A stretch of DNA of 64,000 bases from Diplosphaera chodatii (GCA_032358165.1 JAALGY010000017.1:1798001-1862000); one strand, 5' to 3'. Shown: positions 1-13,102, numbered from the stretch's first letter. Numbers and translations are program-made. Notes: generated by a model not told the origin, from the sequence alone.

Positions 1-668
1 CACAGGCAATCCCGCTGCAACTTCGACAGCTCGCGCCGCGGCCACCAGTGCAGAGCAACTTGATAGATCTGGTGCCCATTGACAGTCCTGCGGTGCCAGC
101 CGCGACAGCAGCTGCCGCAAATGCACCGCAATCGCTCCTCGCAAACCGATTGTGTACGTCAATATCCAGAGGAACTGTTGCATGTCCTCCCTGCGAAGCT
201 CTTATTATCTTGCCATCTAAGTGTTCACTAGTTTTCGGCACATTGCGGCACGGGGCATTGTCCCACATTGATGGACCTCTGGCCTTCCTGCTCTGTGGCA
301 TGACAGTGTTGTGTCGCATGCAGCGGCTGAGGTGGCCACCCTTCGGGAAGCTGTCAAGACTGTGCGGGGTGCGGCAGACGCATTACAGATAGCAAGCGAT
401 GAAGCGCAGAAGCCAATGCTGAGGCTGAACCTACGTGAGGCACGCAGCATCCTGGTGAGCTGCTGCTTTCTCGGGCCAGAATGTGCACTGCATGCAAGAC
501 TGCTGTGTATGTATCCTTGGTGAGAGGTTGCAGGCTTGGGTCATGTCAGCGCAGGCACGTCGGCTGGAACAACTGAGCCCTCAATGCTCTAGTGGCGTTG
601 GCTCAGATGCCGCTTCAGAAGCCACGATGTTGCTGCTCTCACTGGATGGAATGCTGGAGGTGCTGTGA
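1..668 (+). CDS. Unrecognised protein, 3' end of a gene cut by the window edge
   Basis: At least three coding-looking segments lie on the + strand. One runs from the window edge to about 155 and reads QSNLIDLVPIDSPA followed by an Ala-rich stretch. One at about 320-452 reads LREAVKTVRGAADALQIASD and ends at a GTGAGC donor. The last, at about 560-668, contains ARRLEQLSPQCSSG and MLLLSLDGMLEVL and ends with a stop at 666-668. The middle and last segments look amphipathic helical. The closing leucine-rich helix faintly recalls the end of BAG or GAT helical bundles, but I cannot assign a family. Exon phases between the segments were not resolved. It converges on the dikinase gene that ends at 1016. 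Confidence 0.45.
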
Positions 669-1015
669 TGCCCCATATGCGCAAGCTATGGCTGCTACGT
701 TTTTCTAGTCCAGCGTTGTTAGGCAAGATTTTCCAGGAAGTAGATGATATGGTGCACACCCATGGGGACACCATTCAGTCCTTCACAGTTTGCGACAACA
801 GTAGTGGTACGTTTGTGTGCAAGCGCATACCAGCTGCAAACACTACAAGAACACGCCAAGCGTCAATTTCATGGTGCTGCGTCACCAAGGCAACTAAGGC
901 TCTAGCGGCACTACCAATGAAGGGGCGATACGCCCCTGTCTGCTGTCGATCTCGCGGTTCCGACACAGACACAGCAGTAGGTACAGCGCTTTGGTGTGCA
1001 ACTGGCAGGCTCATG
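669..1015. other. Convergent intergenic gap
   Basis: This stretch lies between the stop of the left-edge gene and the stop of the dikinase gene on the other strand. It presumably holds both 3' untranslated regions. I see no conserved coding segment, RNA gene or repeat in it. Confidence 0.5.
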
Positions 1016-4000
1016 TCACGGCTGGGGCCGAGACTGCACTATGTACACAGAGTCGTCCACGATGGCCCCTTCAACGTCCTGGGCGCCGTGGAATGCCTTC
1101 TCGAGCTGGACGCCTATCCTGCCGAGGCGGGCGCCCAGCTGCACATACCAGGGAAGGTTGCGGTCACGACTGGCAATCTTGCACCCCTCATGCCGCTGAC
1201 AATGACAATGCTGATATCCTTTCAAAGCTCACCTGCTGCCGAGCATCTTCACTGGTGGAAAGTGGCTCCCTGCTGAAGTCAAGGACCCGCGGCACCAGCG
1301 TGAAGCGGGCTGCAGCCTTGCCGCCTGGGGGCGCCACCAGCGCGCTGCTGAAGTTGGCAAACGACTGCGCGCTTGTCTGACCTGCGGCAGCATGTCGTGT
1401 CACACTGACAAAAGGCATTGCTTTCGATGCACGGTCTTGAACCGCTGTAATAGTAGCGGACGCAGACTGGCTTTCTGTGTATGGTCCAAGGCTCACCAGA
1501 TGCTTTCTCGACAACCAGGCGCCAGGCGCTGCCGCGTGTCCCAGATGCCAGGGTCTCGCCCAGGCCTGGCGCAATTTCGGCGTGCAGCACACTGGCATCG
1601 CCATCCAGCGGGCTGGCAGTGTGCAAGACGAAGGATGCAGACGGCGCAAGCATTTCCATCACGAGCACAGCCATCGTTGCGTCTGCCTGCTTGACACCTG
1701 CGATGCAGGGATGCCAGTATGCTGCACGCCGTCCTTTTGAGGACCCAGGTCACAAGGGCTTTGCTTGTTGTTCACTTGTTAGTTGCTGATTGACCCACGG
1801 CCGATGTGCACGTCTGACGCCTTTGTGGATGCAGCTGCGGCACGCGGGCACGACCTGCACCTGCTCTCCGGCGCGTCATCACAGCCCGCGTGGTGTACAG
1901 CGACGCCCACACCGCCGCGATGGCAGCGCCCAGCTCCTCGGCGCTTCCCACGTCCACGTTGGGCACCGACTCGTACAGCCCCGCGCCGCTCATCCCCTCC
2001 ATGTCCTCCACATTTGCGCTGGACCGCACGTACGCGCGCGCTGAGGACCCCAGCTCCTTGGCTGCGAAGCAGGGTCAGCAAACCGCCTGCTCCCTCAGTA
2101 CACATCGAGCACAACGTACACAAGTACGGGCAGCGACGATGCTGGGCCAGGGGCTGGTGCATGGTGCCAGCTTGTGTCTTCTGTACCTGCTTGGCTGAGC
2201 AGGGCCGCTGCTGGGCGCAGCTCCGACACCAACCCCTGCAGTTTGCCACATACTGCAGCAACCTCCTGCGATGGTGCCGACTCGGCACGCTCCAGCAGTT
2301 CCTGGAATTCCTTGTCAGAGCCAGCTGCCTGCATATGTAAGGTGTCCAACAATGGGCTGGGATGTGTGACAAACAGTCACCGATTTTTTCGAGACTGTCA
2401 GGCGGCCATGCTGCCAGACACATCCTGACGCACCTTGATGGCCAGGTCCATGACGCCAAAGGGCACCACGACAGCTGCGGCAGTGGCAAAGTCGACGTCC
2501 GACCCTGCAGCCAGGCGAGCCAGCTCGCCGCAGGCAGCGGCCTTGGCCCCGCACCGCGCTGCATCGGCGTCGGCTAGCCGCAGCAACTCCGGTTCCAAGA
2601 CCTTCGAGCATAGGATTGCACGAAGTAATCTGCAGGGTGGTCGCCTTGTTGATACCATTCAAACTCATGTGATTTCTGTACAGTGCGGCAGCCTGCAATG
2701 CCTTGCCTTTGTGACTGCGCCCTTTGCAGATGCACGATGCGCCGCAGAAGCGCTGTCGACACTGGCACCAGCACCATCCACTGACGACTCAGCGCCGTCA
2801 TCCGCAGAGAGGAGCACGCCCTGTGCGCCAGCCTGCAGTCGCACGCGCTTGCCGAGCAGGGGCCGCACCGCAGAGTCCAGCAGCTCTGCATCCTCACATG
2901 TGACAAAGGGCACGCGCTCCTGCCGGGCGCGCACACCTGGTTGCAAGGGTGGCAGCGGGTCAGCGTGTCATGCAAGCAAGGTAGCCCCATGACACAGTCG
3001 TATCAGGGTTACACTGCGGCGACACTGCTACGTTTGGAGTGCAGCCTGCCGCACCCAGGTGGCTGAGGTGCGGCAGCGAGTGCGCCAGGATGACGCCCTG
3101 CAGCCGCCCACCGCCGGCGCTCACCTCCTCGTCGCCGGTGGCCTTGCGCACCAGCAGCACCACCTGCATGACGCGACCAGGGAACCAAGTCTGACCCTTG
3201 CCACACGACAGAAGACTGCAAGTAAGGCCTTTGAACCGACCTCCACCCAGGGCACCTCACAGAAACATGCAGTTTGTGGTCACCTCTTTGTCGGTGTTCT
3301 CAATATCAGCCTGCTCGATCGAGGCCACCTCGACCAGCTCGCCAATGGCCGTTCCTGGTTTTCAACCGGCTATTGTCAGCCCAAATATTTGGTTGTAACT
3401 ACAAATGCGGTCTGGTGCATGGCTCAGGAGGTGCCTCGGCAACAGCGAATGAGCAGACAGTCAACTATTCGAGCGCAGTTGCAGCAGCAAGCACAGGGCG
3501 CACCTGCAACAAGGGCGTCCCACTCATCGCAGTCTGCCGCCTTGCGCGCCGCCTTGAGCAGCGTCGACAGCAGGCCAGACAGCTGGAACACCACGCTGGC
3601 CCGCACTTCTGCCTCGGTGAACACCTGCTCAGGCGGGCCATAGAGGTGCAGTTCTGTGCAGATGTGACGCCTGCCCTGCCCGCACCACGTCCATGATTGG
3701 TTTAGCCGGCCAGAGCCTGCCCACACGAAAAACATGAGCAGCATATACAACACTCACCCTTTGACGCTCCTGCTCAATGCCCAGGGCATTGCCAAGACCG
3801 TCAGCCATGCCGGGCAGCACGTCGAGGAGGCTGTCTGTGAAGCTCTGCGTCATCCGCTGCGCCCGCTCCAGAGTGGCCTTGAGCCTGCAAGGCATTGGTA
3901 GGTTGACACCTGTCCTGCCGATGTGTCGGTGTGGTGATGCCCCACACCAGTTGCGCTGCACCCTTTTTGCAACGGTCAAGGCACACACCGAAGGGCATTA

Positions 4001-7000
4001 TCACGGCTGGCGAACTCGCCCAGGCGCTGCCAGGCTGACAGCTCGTTCTCCACTGCCATGCACTCCTGCGGCTGCCAGCCGCCAAGGCCCACGTGGCGTA
4101 CGCCCAGCACTGCCGCCCCGATGGGCAGCGCCCACGCTGAGTCTGTACCAGCCGACAGATTGGCAGCGCCCCCCTGCAAACGCACAATCATTTGATGCTA
4201 CGGACTATGTTTCAGATTGTCTCGGATGTGGTGCATGGTTCACAGTGCGAAGGTGCGTCTGGCTCGAGCACCTGTGCCTCAATGGCGCTGGTGAACTGGC
4301 TGAGCAGCACGAATGCATACTCCTCAGCACGCAGCTCCGCCAGCCGCCAGCGCTGCCGCATGGCGAGCGCAGCATCTGGCGCATCGTTGCGCGGCCCACT
4401 ATACAACCCGCTGCACAGCGCTGCCCGAACCTGCGAGGCAGTGTCGCAAGATGGCTGATATATTTCCTAAGCGCCCGACTTCTGTCAGCATGGCGCCCGG
4501 TTGCAGCACCACCAGGAGGCGCGCAAGTCAGTCCGCACCGTGCTGACTCTGTGCAGCGCATCCATGACAAGGTCCATGGTCGGCTCCGGAGTGGCGTCCA
4601 GCTTCTCCTTTGCCACCAAGAAGTTGTCGAGTGCCTGCGCATCCAAAACTGGGCCCTTGACGCCCCTCGCTCAAAGGACCACGGCCTTCACAGCAAGGTT
4701 GTGGGGCACTTGAGGAAGTGGACACAGCAAGATCGCCAGCATCACCTGCATGTCTGACTCGTCCAAAGATGGGCGCAGTGCAGTCAGCATGTCGGTGAGG
4801 CTGGACGCGTTGAAGAAGTCGCGCAGCTCAGTGCGGAAGGTGTAGAATTCGGACATAAAGTCCTCGCTGTAGCCGCCCTCACCCTCTAGTCGTTCAATCA
4901 TGCGCTCAGTGGCCACCTGCCAGCATGTGCATCATGCTCATAGAACGACGGCAGTTGTCGGCAGACGACGCCCTCAATGCGCCACTCAGCAGCTGTCAGC
5001 ATGCGAAAGGATATGCACAGGTGATGTGTGCTGGAGTGCACCAGGTCCTCGGGCCCGGCGTTGCGGTGCAGCTTGTTCTGGATGGTGTGCTTGATCTCCT
5101 GCTTCAGTTCGTGGGGGATGTCGCCGCGGTGCGCTATGTCACGGATGCGCGTCAGCGGCGTCGACGCCGTGTACGCCTCCGTGAAGGACGGCAGCCTGCA
5201 CGTGGAGATGATGCAAGCATTTGGCGCGAACGCCGCTCTTTGAGCTGGCGGCGATCCATGCACTGCAACGCCTGGGGGTGGGCACAGCTGCACCTGGAGT
5301 GCATGCGGCGGGCGAGCAGCGCGCGGGTGCCGGCGGCCTGCGGGTCTGCGACCACGCGCTCCAGCGAGCGGAAGATCAGCCGCGACAGCTCGGCTGCAAC
5401 GTCAGCATGGCATTCGGCAGTTGGACCCAGGAGACCAGGGTCCAGCTTCCTCCATGTCTGAATGGCTAAGACCACACATCCGATACACACGACAGTGCAG
5501 TATGCAGGGATGGGATGGTCGTCACCGTGGCGGTTGGGACGGTGGTGGCCGCCGCCCTCAACGCACTGGATGGCGCCGGTCGCGATCCACTGCAGGTACA
5601 CGTACGCAGCTGCAACTGCGTCCAGCTCCGGCTTCTTGTCCGGGGCGTCATCCACCAGCAGGCGCTTCACTGCCTCAATCTTGGCCAGCCAGCTGCGTTC
5701 AGAGAACAGATGACTGGACATGGCTTTCCAGTGTATTGTCCGTATGTAGCTGCGACTGCCCTGATCAGTTAGTCGTTTGCGCAGCATGCACAGGTGTTCA
5801 CCCCCACGCACACTTCCAGCGTGAATATATCAAGCAACTCGACCGAGCAGCATCTGCCAACTAACTGTGTCAACCCAATGGGTTGACTCACTTGGCAGCC
5901 TTCTCGTCCGCCTCAACGATTTGCAGAGCAGCATCTCGCACGCCGCTGGTGTCCCACTTGCCCTGGCGCTCTCGGGAGTGGGCATTGGACTGCATGAACT
6001 CGATGTCCTGGCCCTGCCATTGGTTGTGGGGTAGGCGGTCATCAGCTGGAGCTGCGCCATTCCCAGCTGCCTTCGGCTCTGTGGCGGCGTCACCCTCCTG
6101 CTGCACTTGGTCAGCTGTGGGCAGATGAGCTGCGTCCTACAAAGGAAGGGGACTGGGAGTGAGACACGGCTGCAGCCTGCTGTCTGGCAGTATGAGACCA
6201 TTGTCCAGGCTGCAGCGTAGTGTCACTCAATCCTCAAACGCCGCACCTGCTCCTTAGGTCCTGCACCATTCCGGGACTCCAGAGACAGCTCAGGACTGTC
6301 CCACTGAGTGCTCACGTCCACGGCCTCGTGGGTGAGCTGTACAGCTGAGATTTGATTGCTGATATTGACTCGAAAATAATACTCAAAGAGTCAACGATGC
6401 AGTCGGCATGGCAGCGGAATATTTTGGTAAGAGCACCACCTGCAGGCTGCGATCTTCACAATCCTCCCAATGCTCGCCACCATCGCTCACCCTCACAAAC
6501 TGCATAGCAGCATGAGGCAAAGGTGAAGACCAGAACAGAGTGCGGCTGGGCTGTGTGCCACCCGACCTGCATGACCGTGCATGCATGGTCTCCCCTACGG
6601 TGGCTGCTGACCTTGAATTGTACGTCTCCAGGCGGCAGCTCGACGCTCGTGGTCCACAGATCGCCGTCTGACCAGGTCAGCTCCGGTGCAGCGCCCACAT
6701 TCCAGCCGCCCAATTCTGCCGTGCTGCCCACCAACTTGACAGTCTCGCCGTAGTGCACCTGCGTGCTGGCAAGCAGTCTGTCACGCTGGATGAAAGCAGC
6801 AGCATCATCAGTGTTGAGGTCCGAAGGCATCCGACAGCCGCACCTGCTTCCTGATCTTGAAGCCCACGGTGACTCCGCCGCCGCCCCCCGCCTTCACCTA
6901 CGTGAACATGGGTCCAGCTGTCGTTGCACTGCACTTTTGGCAGACACCTTCAGGGTGCAGGGCAGCATGGATTGCGTGCAGTCAGCATCCACCTGCACCA

Positions 7001-7091
7001 CAGCATGCCGTCTCTGCCGGCAGGTGCTCTGGCGGCTCAGCCCACATTGAAGCCGCTGTTGCGCAAGTTGTGTGGCCCGCATGCTACTCAT
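1016..7091 (-). CDS. GWD3: Phosphoglucan, water dikinase (PWD/GWD3), plastid starch phosphorylation
   Basis: This multi-exon gene encodes the enzyme that phosphorylates pre-phosphorylated starch glucan with the beta-phosphate of ATP, opening granules for degradation in the chloroplast. Met at 7091 starts a basic, Gln-rich presequence compatible with a transit peptide. Next comes a CBM20 starch-binding domain: FKIRKQ spliced to [19 protein letters not shown], then [19 protein letters not shown], at about 6610-6900. A CBM20 at this end separates PWD from GWD1. Downstream are [20 protein letters not shown] (about 4100), [19 protein letters not shown] (about 3580-3640), the phosphohistidine domain [14 protein letters not shown] (about 2930-3080), then [20 protein letters not shown] (about 1970-2029), [19 protein letters not shown] (about 1530-1580) and the C-terminal [20 protein letters not shown], with the stop at 1016-1018. 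All family blocks appear in order, so the gene looks intact. Individual exon borders are approximate. Confidence 0.88.
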
Positions 7092-7725
7092 GACGATCCA
7101 AAGGCTGAATGAAACCTTCTGCTATGCCCAAATGCCCTGCAAGTGTTGCTGCTGACCCTGGCCTGGATTGGCGCAGCGCGCCAGCGGGCGGTCCAAGCAG
7201 ACGTCGTCGATGGCAATCGGGGACGGTTCGCGGCGCCACTATGCTTGCGCGTGTACGTTCTACATGACTTGCAAACTCAACGACAGGAGGATCGCTGCCC
7301 AGTGCGAGCGTTAGTGCACCAGGTGCAGTGCTGGTCAAACCCCCGCCCTTGAGCAGCCCTCAGCCCTTGCTCGTTCGTTGCTATGCATGGCGTTGCCCGC
7401 ACTTCTCCAAACCACTGCAACCTGAACACTGGTCCTGAATTGCAGCTTGTTCAAAGGCTCTGTTTTTGACAACCGCTATACATGAGATCTGGTGCACATC
7501 CCTCTGCAACTGTACCTGGAGGTCATACTCACGTGTGCGTTGCTCTGCTGCCGCAGTCGGCAGCAGCGAGGCTTGTGCGGCACCGCAGCTTGCAATGTTC
7601 AAGGCTTTCAAACGAAACAGCTGCAGCACGAGGCTTCTGACGAGCGATAGAGTTTCTATGGCAGGTCGGCGCTGATGTGACGCCACGGCGGCAGGCCAGC
7701 ATCAAAGCACCATCAAGCCACCGGC
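7092..7725. promoter_or_regulatory. Divergent intergenic region between PWD and the J-domain gene
   Basis: About 630 bases separate the two putative start codons, which point away from each other. The stretch must hold both promoters and 5' untranslated regions. Small open frames exist on both strands, but none resembles a known protein. I could not identify a TATA box or other named element. Confidence 0.4.
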
Positions 7726-9110
7726 ATGCAATCGAACGATCCACCAACATCGCATGCAGCAGTTCCAGGGGCAGGGACAGGTGATCCGCAGGTTGCAGCA
7801 GAGGCAGGCACATCTACAGCAGCTGGCGGCACAGCAGATAATGTCGGCGATACGGGTGTCAGCCGCAACGCTCCTTTCGGGTATGCAGTCTTGTAGCTGG
7901 TCCCTGGTCTCATCTGGCAACAGACACGCACGTAACTGCATGTCATTGCTCGTGTCCTGCATGCAGGACGGCAGATGAAGAGGTGGCCCGATTGACAGGG
8001 ACGCAGGGGACCATCAACTACTATGCAGCACTCAAAGTACCCTTTTGGAAGCTGAACACCAATACCGACTCGATCATAGTGCTGTGTCACTAACGCCCGG
8101 TTTCTCATTGACGGTCATCGCTGCCTGCAGCTGACGCCGGAAACAATGAGCGAGTTGCGGAAGAATTACTTCAAGTAGGTTTGGGTGTATGCACGGTCTC
8201 GCGGTTATAGCAGAAACAAGGAACTGCTGTGGCCCGCCTTGAGCTTCAGTGAAAATAGTGGGCCTGAGACCCTCCAACACCCTGACTGCAGGCTCAGCAG
8301 GCTGGTGCACCCCGACAAATGCGCCAACCCAAAAGCATCAGAAGCCCAGGCAGTCGTCACTCAGGTCAGTCCAGCTAGTGCCCAAGGAGAGGCCCATCGT
8401 TTGTTTGTGCTGTTGTGCTGCACTGGCAGAAGTGCGGTGACTGACCTGATGCCTTCCTGTCTTAGGCATACGACACACTCAGGTAGGGGTACCCTGCTGC
8501 ATAGGTGTCGCCCCATTGCGTCGATTGCCCACATCGTTATACCACCTGGTTCAGGGTCTCATTACTGACAGCTCTTACGTTCGCCTGCCTTCATCAGCAA
8601 CCCTGTCAAGAAGAAGCTCTACGATGCATACGCGACAAACACCTCGAAGCCGGACAACATGAGCTATGCCGAGTGGGAGTCGAGGCAAGTTGAAATCCCG
8701 CGTTGGCTGGAGCGCATCCTCAGGATTCCAGGCGGCGGCATCTGGTGGGCCCTGCTGCAGACGTGCTTCGGCTGTGTGGTGTCCCCAACGTCAAACATGC
8801 TGTCGCAGTTGGAGGCATTCTGCATCCTGCACCTGCTGTACAGAGCATGCTTGCTCGTCTGCATGGGAAAGTTAGCTCATGGTTGGTGCGATGTGCTTTT
8901 CCCTTGTCTTTATGCAGCGTGCTCATCACGCTCATCCCCCTGCTCATCATCCTCTTCATCTTCATGCTGCTGCTGTGGGTGATCTGCCTGCCCGTGCGGT
9001 GTGTGTGCCGGGTGTGCTGCGGCGTGAAGCTGGAGGAGGATGAGCAGGGTGCAGCCGCGCCCCAGCCCCCGGCAGCCGCCCCAGCGCAAACGGCCAGCAA
9101 TGGCACGTGA
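7726..9110 (+). CDS. J-domain (DnaJ/HSP40-type) protein with a C-terminal membrane segment
   Basis: It probably recruits HSP70 to a membrane surface. The first exon encodes a low-complexity Ala/Gly/Thr leader (MQSNDPPTSHAAVPGAGTG). The J domain is spread over several exons: TINYYAALKVPFWK (about 8010-8055), LTPETMSELRKNYFK (8131-8175), LSRLVHPDKCANPKASEAQA carrying the HPD signature (8302-8365), AYDTLS (8466-8481) and NPVKKKLYDAYATNTSKP. A linker with ERILRIPGGGIWWALLQTCF follows, then a strong transmembrane stretch VLITLIPLLIILFIFMLLL (about 8921-8985), a Cys-rich juxtamembrane segment CLPVRCVCRVCCGVK and an acidic, Pro/Ala-rich tail ending at 9110. HPD is intact, so HSP70 stimulation is expected. 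Organelle and topology cannot be told from the sequence. Confidence 0.8.
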
Positions 9111-9751
9111 AGCGTTGAGGGAGCCTGCTTCCGGGGGAATGTGTCATCCTTATTGCCTGTACTCAGTAACCTTGATGTGCATCAGATCGTGCTCATCAGG
9201 GACATGGAGCGGAGAAAACATGCACCCAACTGCTGTTGGTTTGGTTTCTGTTGTGGCAGCACGTTGTTGCTGTGCGCTGTGCCAATTCTTCCAGGCGACG
9301 CGCACAGTGCCTGAGTTAGGAACTGCCATAGAGTGTTGATGGCATGCACGTCTGCTTGGCCGTCACGTGGTACAGTATAGTTATTGTGCTATAGCACGAG
9401 CGCACGGTGCCCTGGTTACCGCAGTGCTGTCTGGAGTGACATCGATGGTCACAGGCAGCTCGTGTGATGCACACAGCTGGAGCACCACATCCGCAGTCTG
9501 GCGGCACAGAAATGTGAAGCAAACCTGCAGACTGCATCGGGGTTGGCAACATCGGCAAAACTTTACCTGTGCCCATCCACCGTTTGATAGGGGCCACCTG
9601 GCGTTATGGAAGATTGCGCCAGTTGGTGCCCTGTCTTTCGATTGTTCCTGCAGCCCATCGGCCGCTCACATCTGCTCGGCTCTGAGGCGTCGTTCTCAAC
9701 GTCAGAGCGCAGCGCCGCCGACGAGGAGCGAGTGAGCGCTGCAGCGTCGAC
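9111..9751. other. Intergenic region between the J-domain gene and the kinase-like gene
   Basis: This stretch lies between two genes on the same strand, so it should carry the 3' untranslated region of the J-domain gene and the promoter of the next. I see no clear exon or repeat. An upstream in-frame exon of the kinase gene cannot be excluded. Confidence 0.4.
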
Positions 9752-12700
9752 ATGGTGCGAACCAACCTGTCGCACACCCGTGCGCCCACAGATTATGTAC
9801 AAGCGTCTGGGGAGCTCTCACCAAAGCAGTTGCTTGTGGAGATGCGTGCACTGGGTACCCACCTCGTCACGCAGTCTGGCGCCAAGGTCGTCACATTGGC
9901 TGTGCTCGGGGCACACTCCAGCTGGTGGTTGAGGGTGGATGCAGCAGACACAGCGGTGCTCTCACATGCTCTCTTCGCCCCTTGCATGTTTGAGCTGCGT
10001 CTGAGGGGGCTCTCGGAAGATATGCCGGGGTGTCACGCGCCTGTTGGACATGGCAACATGCAAGATAGTGGCACAGCGCGCATGCACATCTCCCCGCGAG
10101 TGCAGCGCAAGCAGGGATATGGAGAGCATGCTTGAAGCGGTGATGATCTTGTGACTCCTCCTGCCGCTGCAGAACGGCGGCATGATTCCGCCCAAGACGA
10201 CCGATGCGCTTCCCACGAAGCTGGGGTTTGCCCCTGAGGACAACCGCGTGTACATTGAGTGAGCATGCCGTCATTGCAGCTGTGCAACGTCAGCGCGTCT
10301 CCGTCTCCTCGTCAGCACCCCTGTTGATACTCATCTAAAGCATGCGGACACGCATGTAGCCGCTGTTTCGCAGCGCCAACTGGGCAGCCAAGGATGGCGT
10401 CGCACTCATTGACAACCTGTTCCTGGGCAAAGTGCTGGGCGCTGGCATGCAGATGAGTGCCGCAAGTGCTTCACGTCCTCCTGCACATCTTGGTACACTT
10501 GTGCGTGTGTTCTCATCAAGCTGCCTGCACCACCGCTGCGCAGCTGCTGACATGGGTTCAGCACCTGCGCTGCACGGCCAGATCTTCGAGCTGCGGGATG
10601 GCGCTGGGCGGATAGCTCCGATTGTGCTCAAGGTGCTGAAGAGCGGCGCCCTCATCGGCGACATCGAGCGCGAGTGGGAGGCGGGCCAAAGGGTGTCCCA
10701 GCTCGCAGACAGGGACGGCAACCTGCCGGTGCGCTCTGGCAGCCCCGCCCCCAGTGCCTGCGCAAGCCAGCAGTGATGGCAGAGGCCGCACGTTTTGTGG
10801 CTCTTGGTGCAGGGGTTCATGAAGGTTGGCCCGGCACTGGTGCGCCCAGACGGCAAGATGGTTGGTGAGCGTTCTGCCTCTCAACCAAAGCTTGCTGCAT
10901 TCATGCACAACAAGCAGGCTGCAGACATGACCCACGAAGGCACAGCTGCCAGCGCTTGCGGTGCTCTGCCCACAGGCCAGGTGCTGGAGAGACTGAACGG
11001 CAAGAGCGTCAGCAAGGCGTTTGCAAACAAGAAGTTTGCCGACATCCATTACATCCGCTCTATGATGCTGGAGGTGCACCCGGTTGCCTGACGACACACG
11101 AAGCTGTGTAAAGTTGATTGGATCCATGAGAAGTGAGCACACCGTCATCGAGTCGGCATGTGTCGAGTGCAGGTGTTCGGAGCATTGGACAAGGCCCAAC
11201 GCGCCTTTGGGTGAGCGCCACTGCACGGCACAGCCCATGGTGCAGAAAACCTGGCGTTGTACTCACGATGGCACATCCGTGCTATCTCGTGCAGGTTTCA
11301 TCACTGCGACTTCCGTCTGGAGAATGTAATGGAGCATTTCCCCTCCCGCGAGCACAATGCAGCCGATGCTGTCTCGATTGCGGTGGCCGGCCTGCCAGAG
11401 AACAGGCAAATGCACAAATCTAAATGTTGCCGCCCTGGATCCAGGCACTCGCGCAGCATGGTCAACCAAGTCTAAACCACCTTCACTTCGCTTGCAGACT
11501 ATATGCACGGCAGTTCAAGATGATAGACTATGGTCTTGCAAAGGTCAGCGCTGTTGCTGTGGCGCTGCTGATGCAAGAGTTGTGAGCCAGTCCAGCGAAG
11601 AAAGTCAGTGTGCAGCAAGGCAGTGCTCGGGAAGAACAGGAATGTGTGTGTGCTCCTTGCAGTTCGACGACCTCTACTGTGTGAGGACTGCGATTCTGAG
11701 GCAGAGTTGTCGGTCCTGAGACGAGAGTCACAGCGCCGGGTTTGCCTGCTGCCATGCTAGATATGCTTCCATCTGCATTTCAGAGAGAGAGAGAGCCGGC
11801 TCCATGCAGGCGGCACATGGGTGGTTGGAGGCGGAGGCTCAGGGGGAGGGTGAAAGTGACCAGATGGACAGCAAAGTCAAGCTGGCATTCCCAGAGTGGG
11901 TGAGTCGGCAAGTCCCCGTGGTCGCTGCTGTGGTTGCAGTCGTTGTGCAGGCTGGGACGGGGCGGGATCTGTGTGGGGAATGCATTGTGCGTCCTGAGCT
12001 GGAGTTCAAGGATGGATCAGCTTCTACGGCCCTCTGCAGATTCATCACACAGCATGGAAAGGCAAGGGCGACGTGTACCACCTGGTCTTCGATGTCACGC
12101 AGTTCATCTACGGTGGGCAACGCACGTGGCAGGGCCTCCCAACTGCCCGCAGCACAGCTCGTCATTGCTGGACGCATGCATGTGCAGGGCGATGTGTCAG
12201 CAGAGCAGCATGCGTCCTCGCTGCCAGTGAGGTCGTCACTTCATTCGCGTGTCTGTGTTGCCAGGTCGGGTGTGGCCGGAGGAGGACAAGGGCGAGGTGG
12301 AGCTGCTGCTGATGCTCATCTCGCACATCTGCGGTGTGCTGCGGCCGCGACCTGGGGTGTCACCCTGTGCTGCCGTTCCCCGTGAATGCTTGCGTGCCAC
12401 AGTTGGAGTGCCGACGACGTCGTCCCCGAGTTCAAGAACTTTGAGAGCAGGTGTGAAGCCGAAGACGTGGTTCAGGCCCGACCAGAAGGCTGCCAGCTCA
12501 TCTGCTAGCAACACATCAACGGCGGTGAGTCGCAATGCTGGCCTCTGAAAGGCCACCTCCTTTACTTTTTCACAGGCGCCCTGTCGTGATGTCATTGTGG
12601 AGTGCATGACTGCTGGGTGTGAATGCAGGTTGAGTCACGCACAGCGTCCACAAAGTACGCCATCCCTGAGAAGGCCACCACCCACATGGGCAAGGCCATC

Positions 12701-13102
12701 CAGGCGTACGGCAAGTACAGCCGCGTGCAGCGCTGGGGCCGCAAGTGCGTCACAGCCCTCCACAACAGCATGGGTCCTGAAGCCAGTGTTGCGGCCAGCA
12801 GTGCCAGGGTGTATGCATAATGTGTGACAACCGTCATGTTGTGCAACAGGCTGAAGGCTTGGCGCTGGCCGCACAACCCAGGCATCACAGCAGCTGAGAT
12901 CCTGACCTCTGCATTCTTCTACAGCCCGCCAGGTGTGCGCTGCATTACACCTCTCTGCGTGTCACCGATCATGGTGCATGTGCCACTGAGCATTGGCCAA
13001 CACCGCACTCACCCCGACATTCTCCCCTCAGCCTCAGGCCGGGGGATTGTCAGGCCATCCAGCAAGATTTTGAGCGAGGACGAGGTCCGACTGCAAAAGT
13101 AG
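9752..13102 (+). CDS. Divergent (atypical) protein kinase-like protein
   Basis: About a dozen short exons can be chained in phase. The N-terminus is MVRTNLSHTRAPTDYVQASG. LFLGKVLGAGMQ joined to GQIFELRDGAGR gives a glycine-rich loop (about 10420-10610), followed by IVLKVLKSG, whose lysine is in the position of the ATP-binding lysine. The catalytic loop reads FHHCDFRLENVM (about 11297-11331), keeping the HxDxxxxN spacing but with Cys where most kinases have Arg. The metal-binding motif is KMIDYGLAK (about 11518-11544), DYG rather than DFG. Downstream are HHTAWKGKGDVYHLVFDVTQ, VWPEEDKGEVELLLMLI, HNPGITAAEILTSAFFYSPP (typical kinase C-lobe end) and the tail GRGIVRPSSKILSEDEVRLQ with the stop at 13100-13102. 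Key Lys, Asp, Asn and Asp residues are present, so activity is possible. I do not recognise the subfamily. An exon beginning at about 11783 starts in a short GA repeat. Confidence 0.65.

Noticed and set aside
1016..7091. Alpha-glucan water dikinase 1 (GWD1/SEX1)
   Set aside because: The N-terminal starch-binding domain is a single CBM20, and the core blocks match PWD. GWD1 has tandem CBM45 domains.
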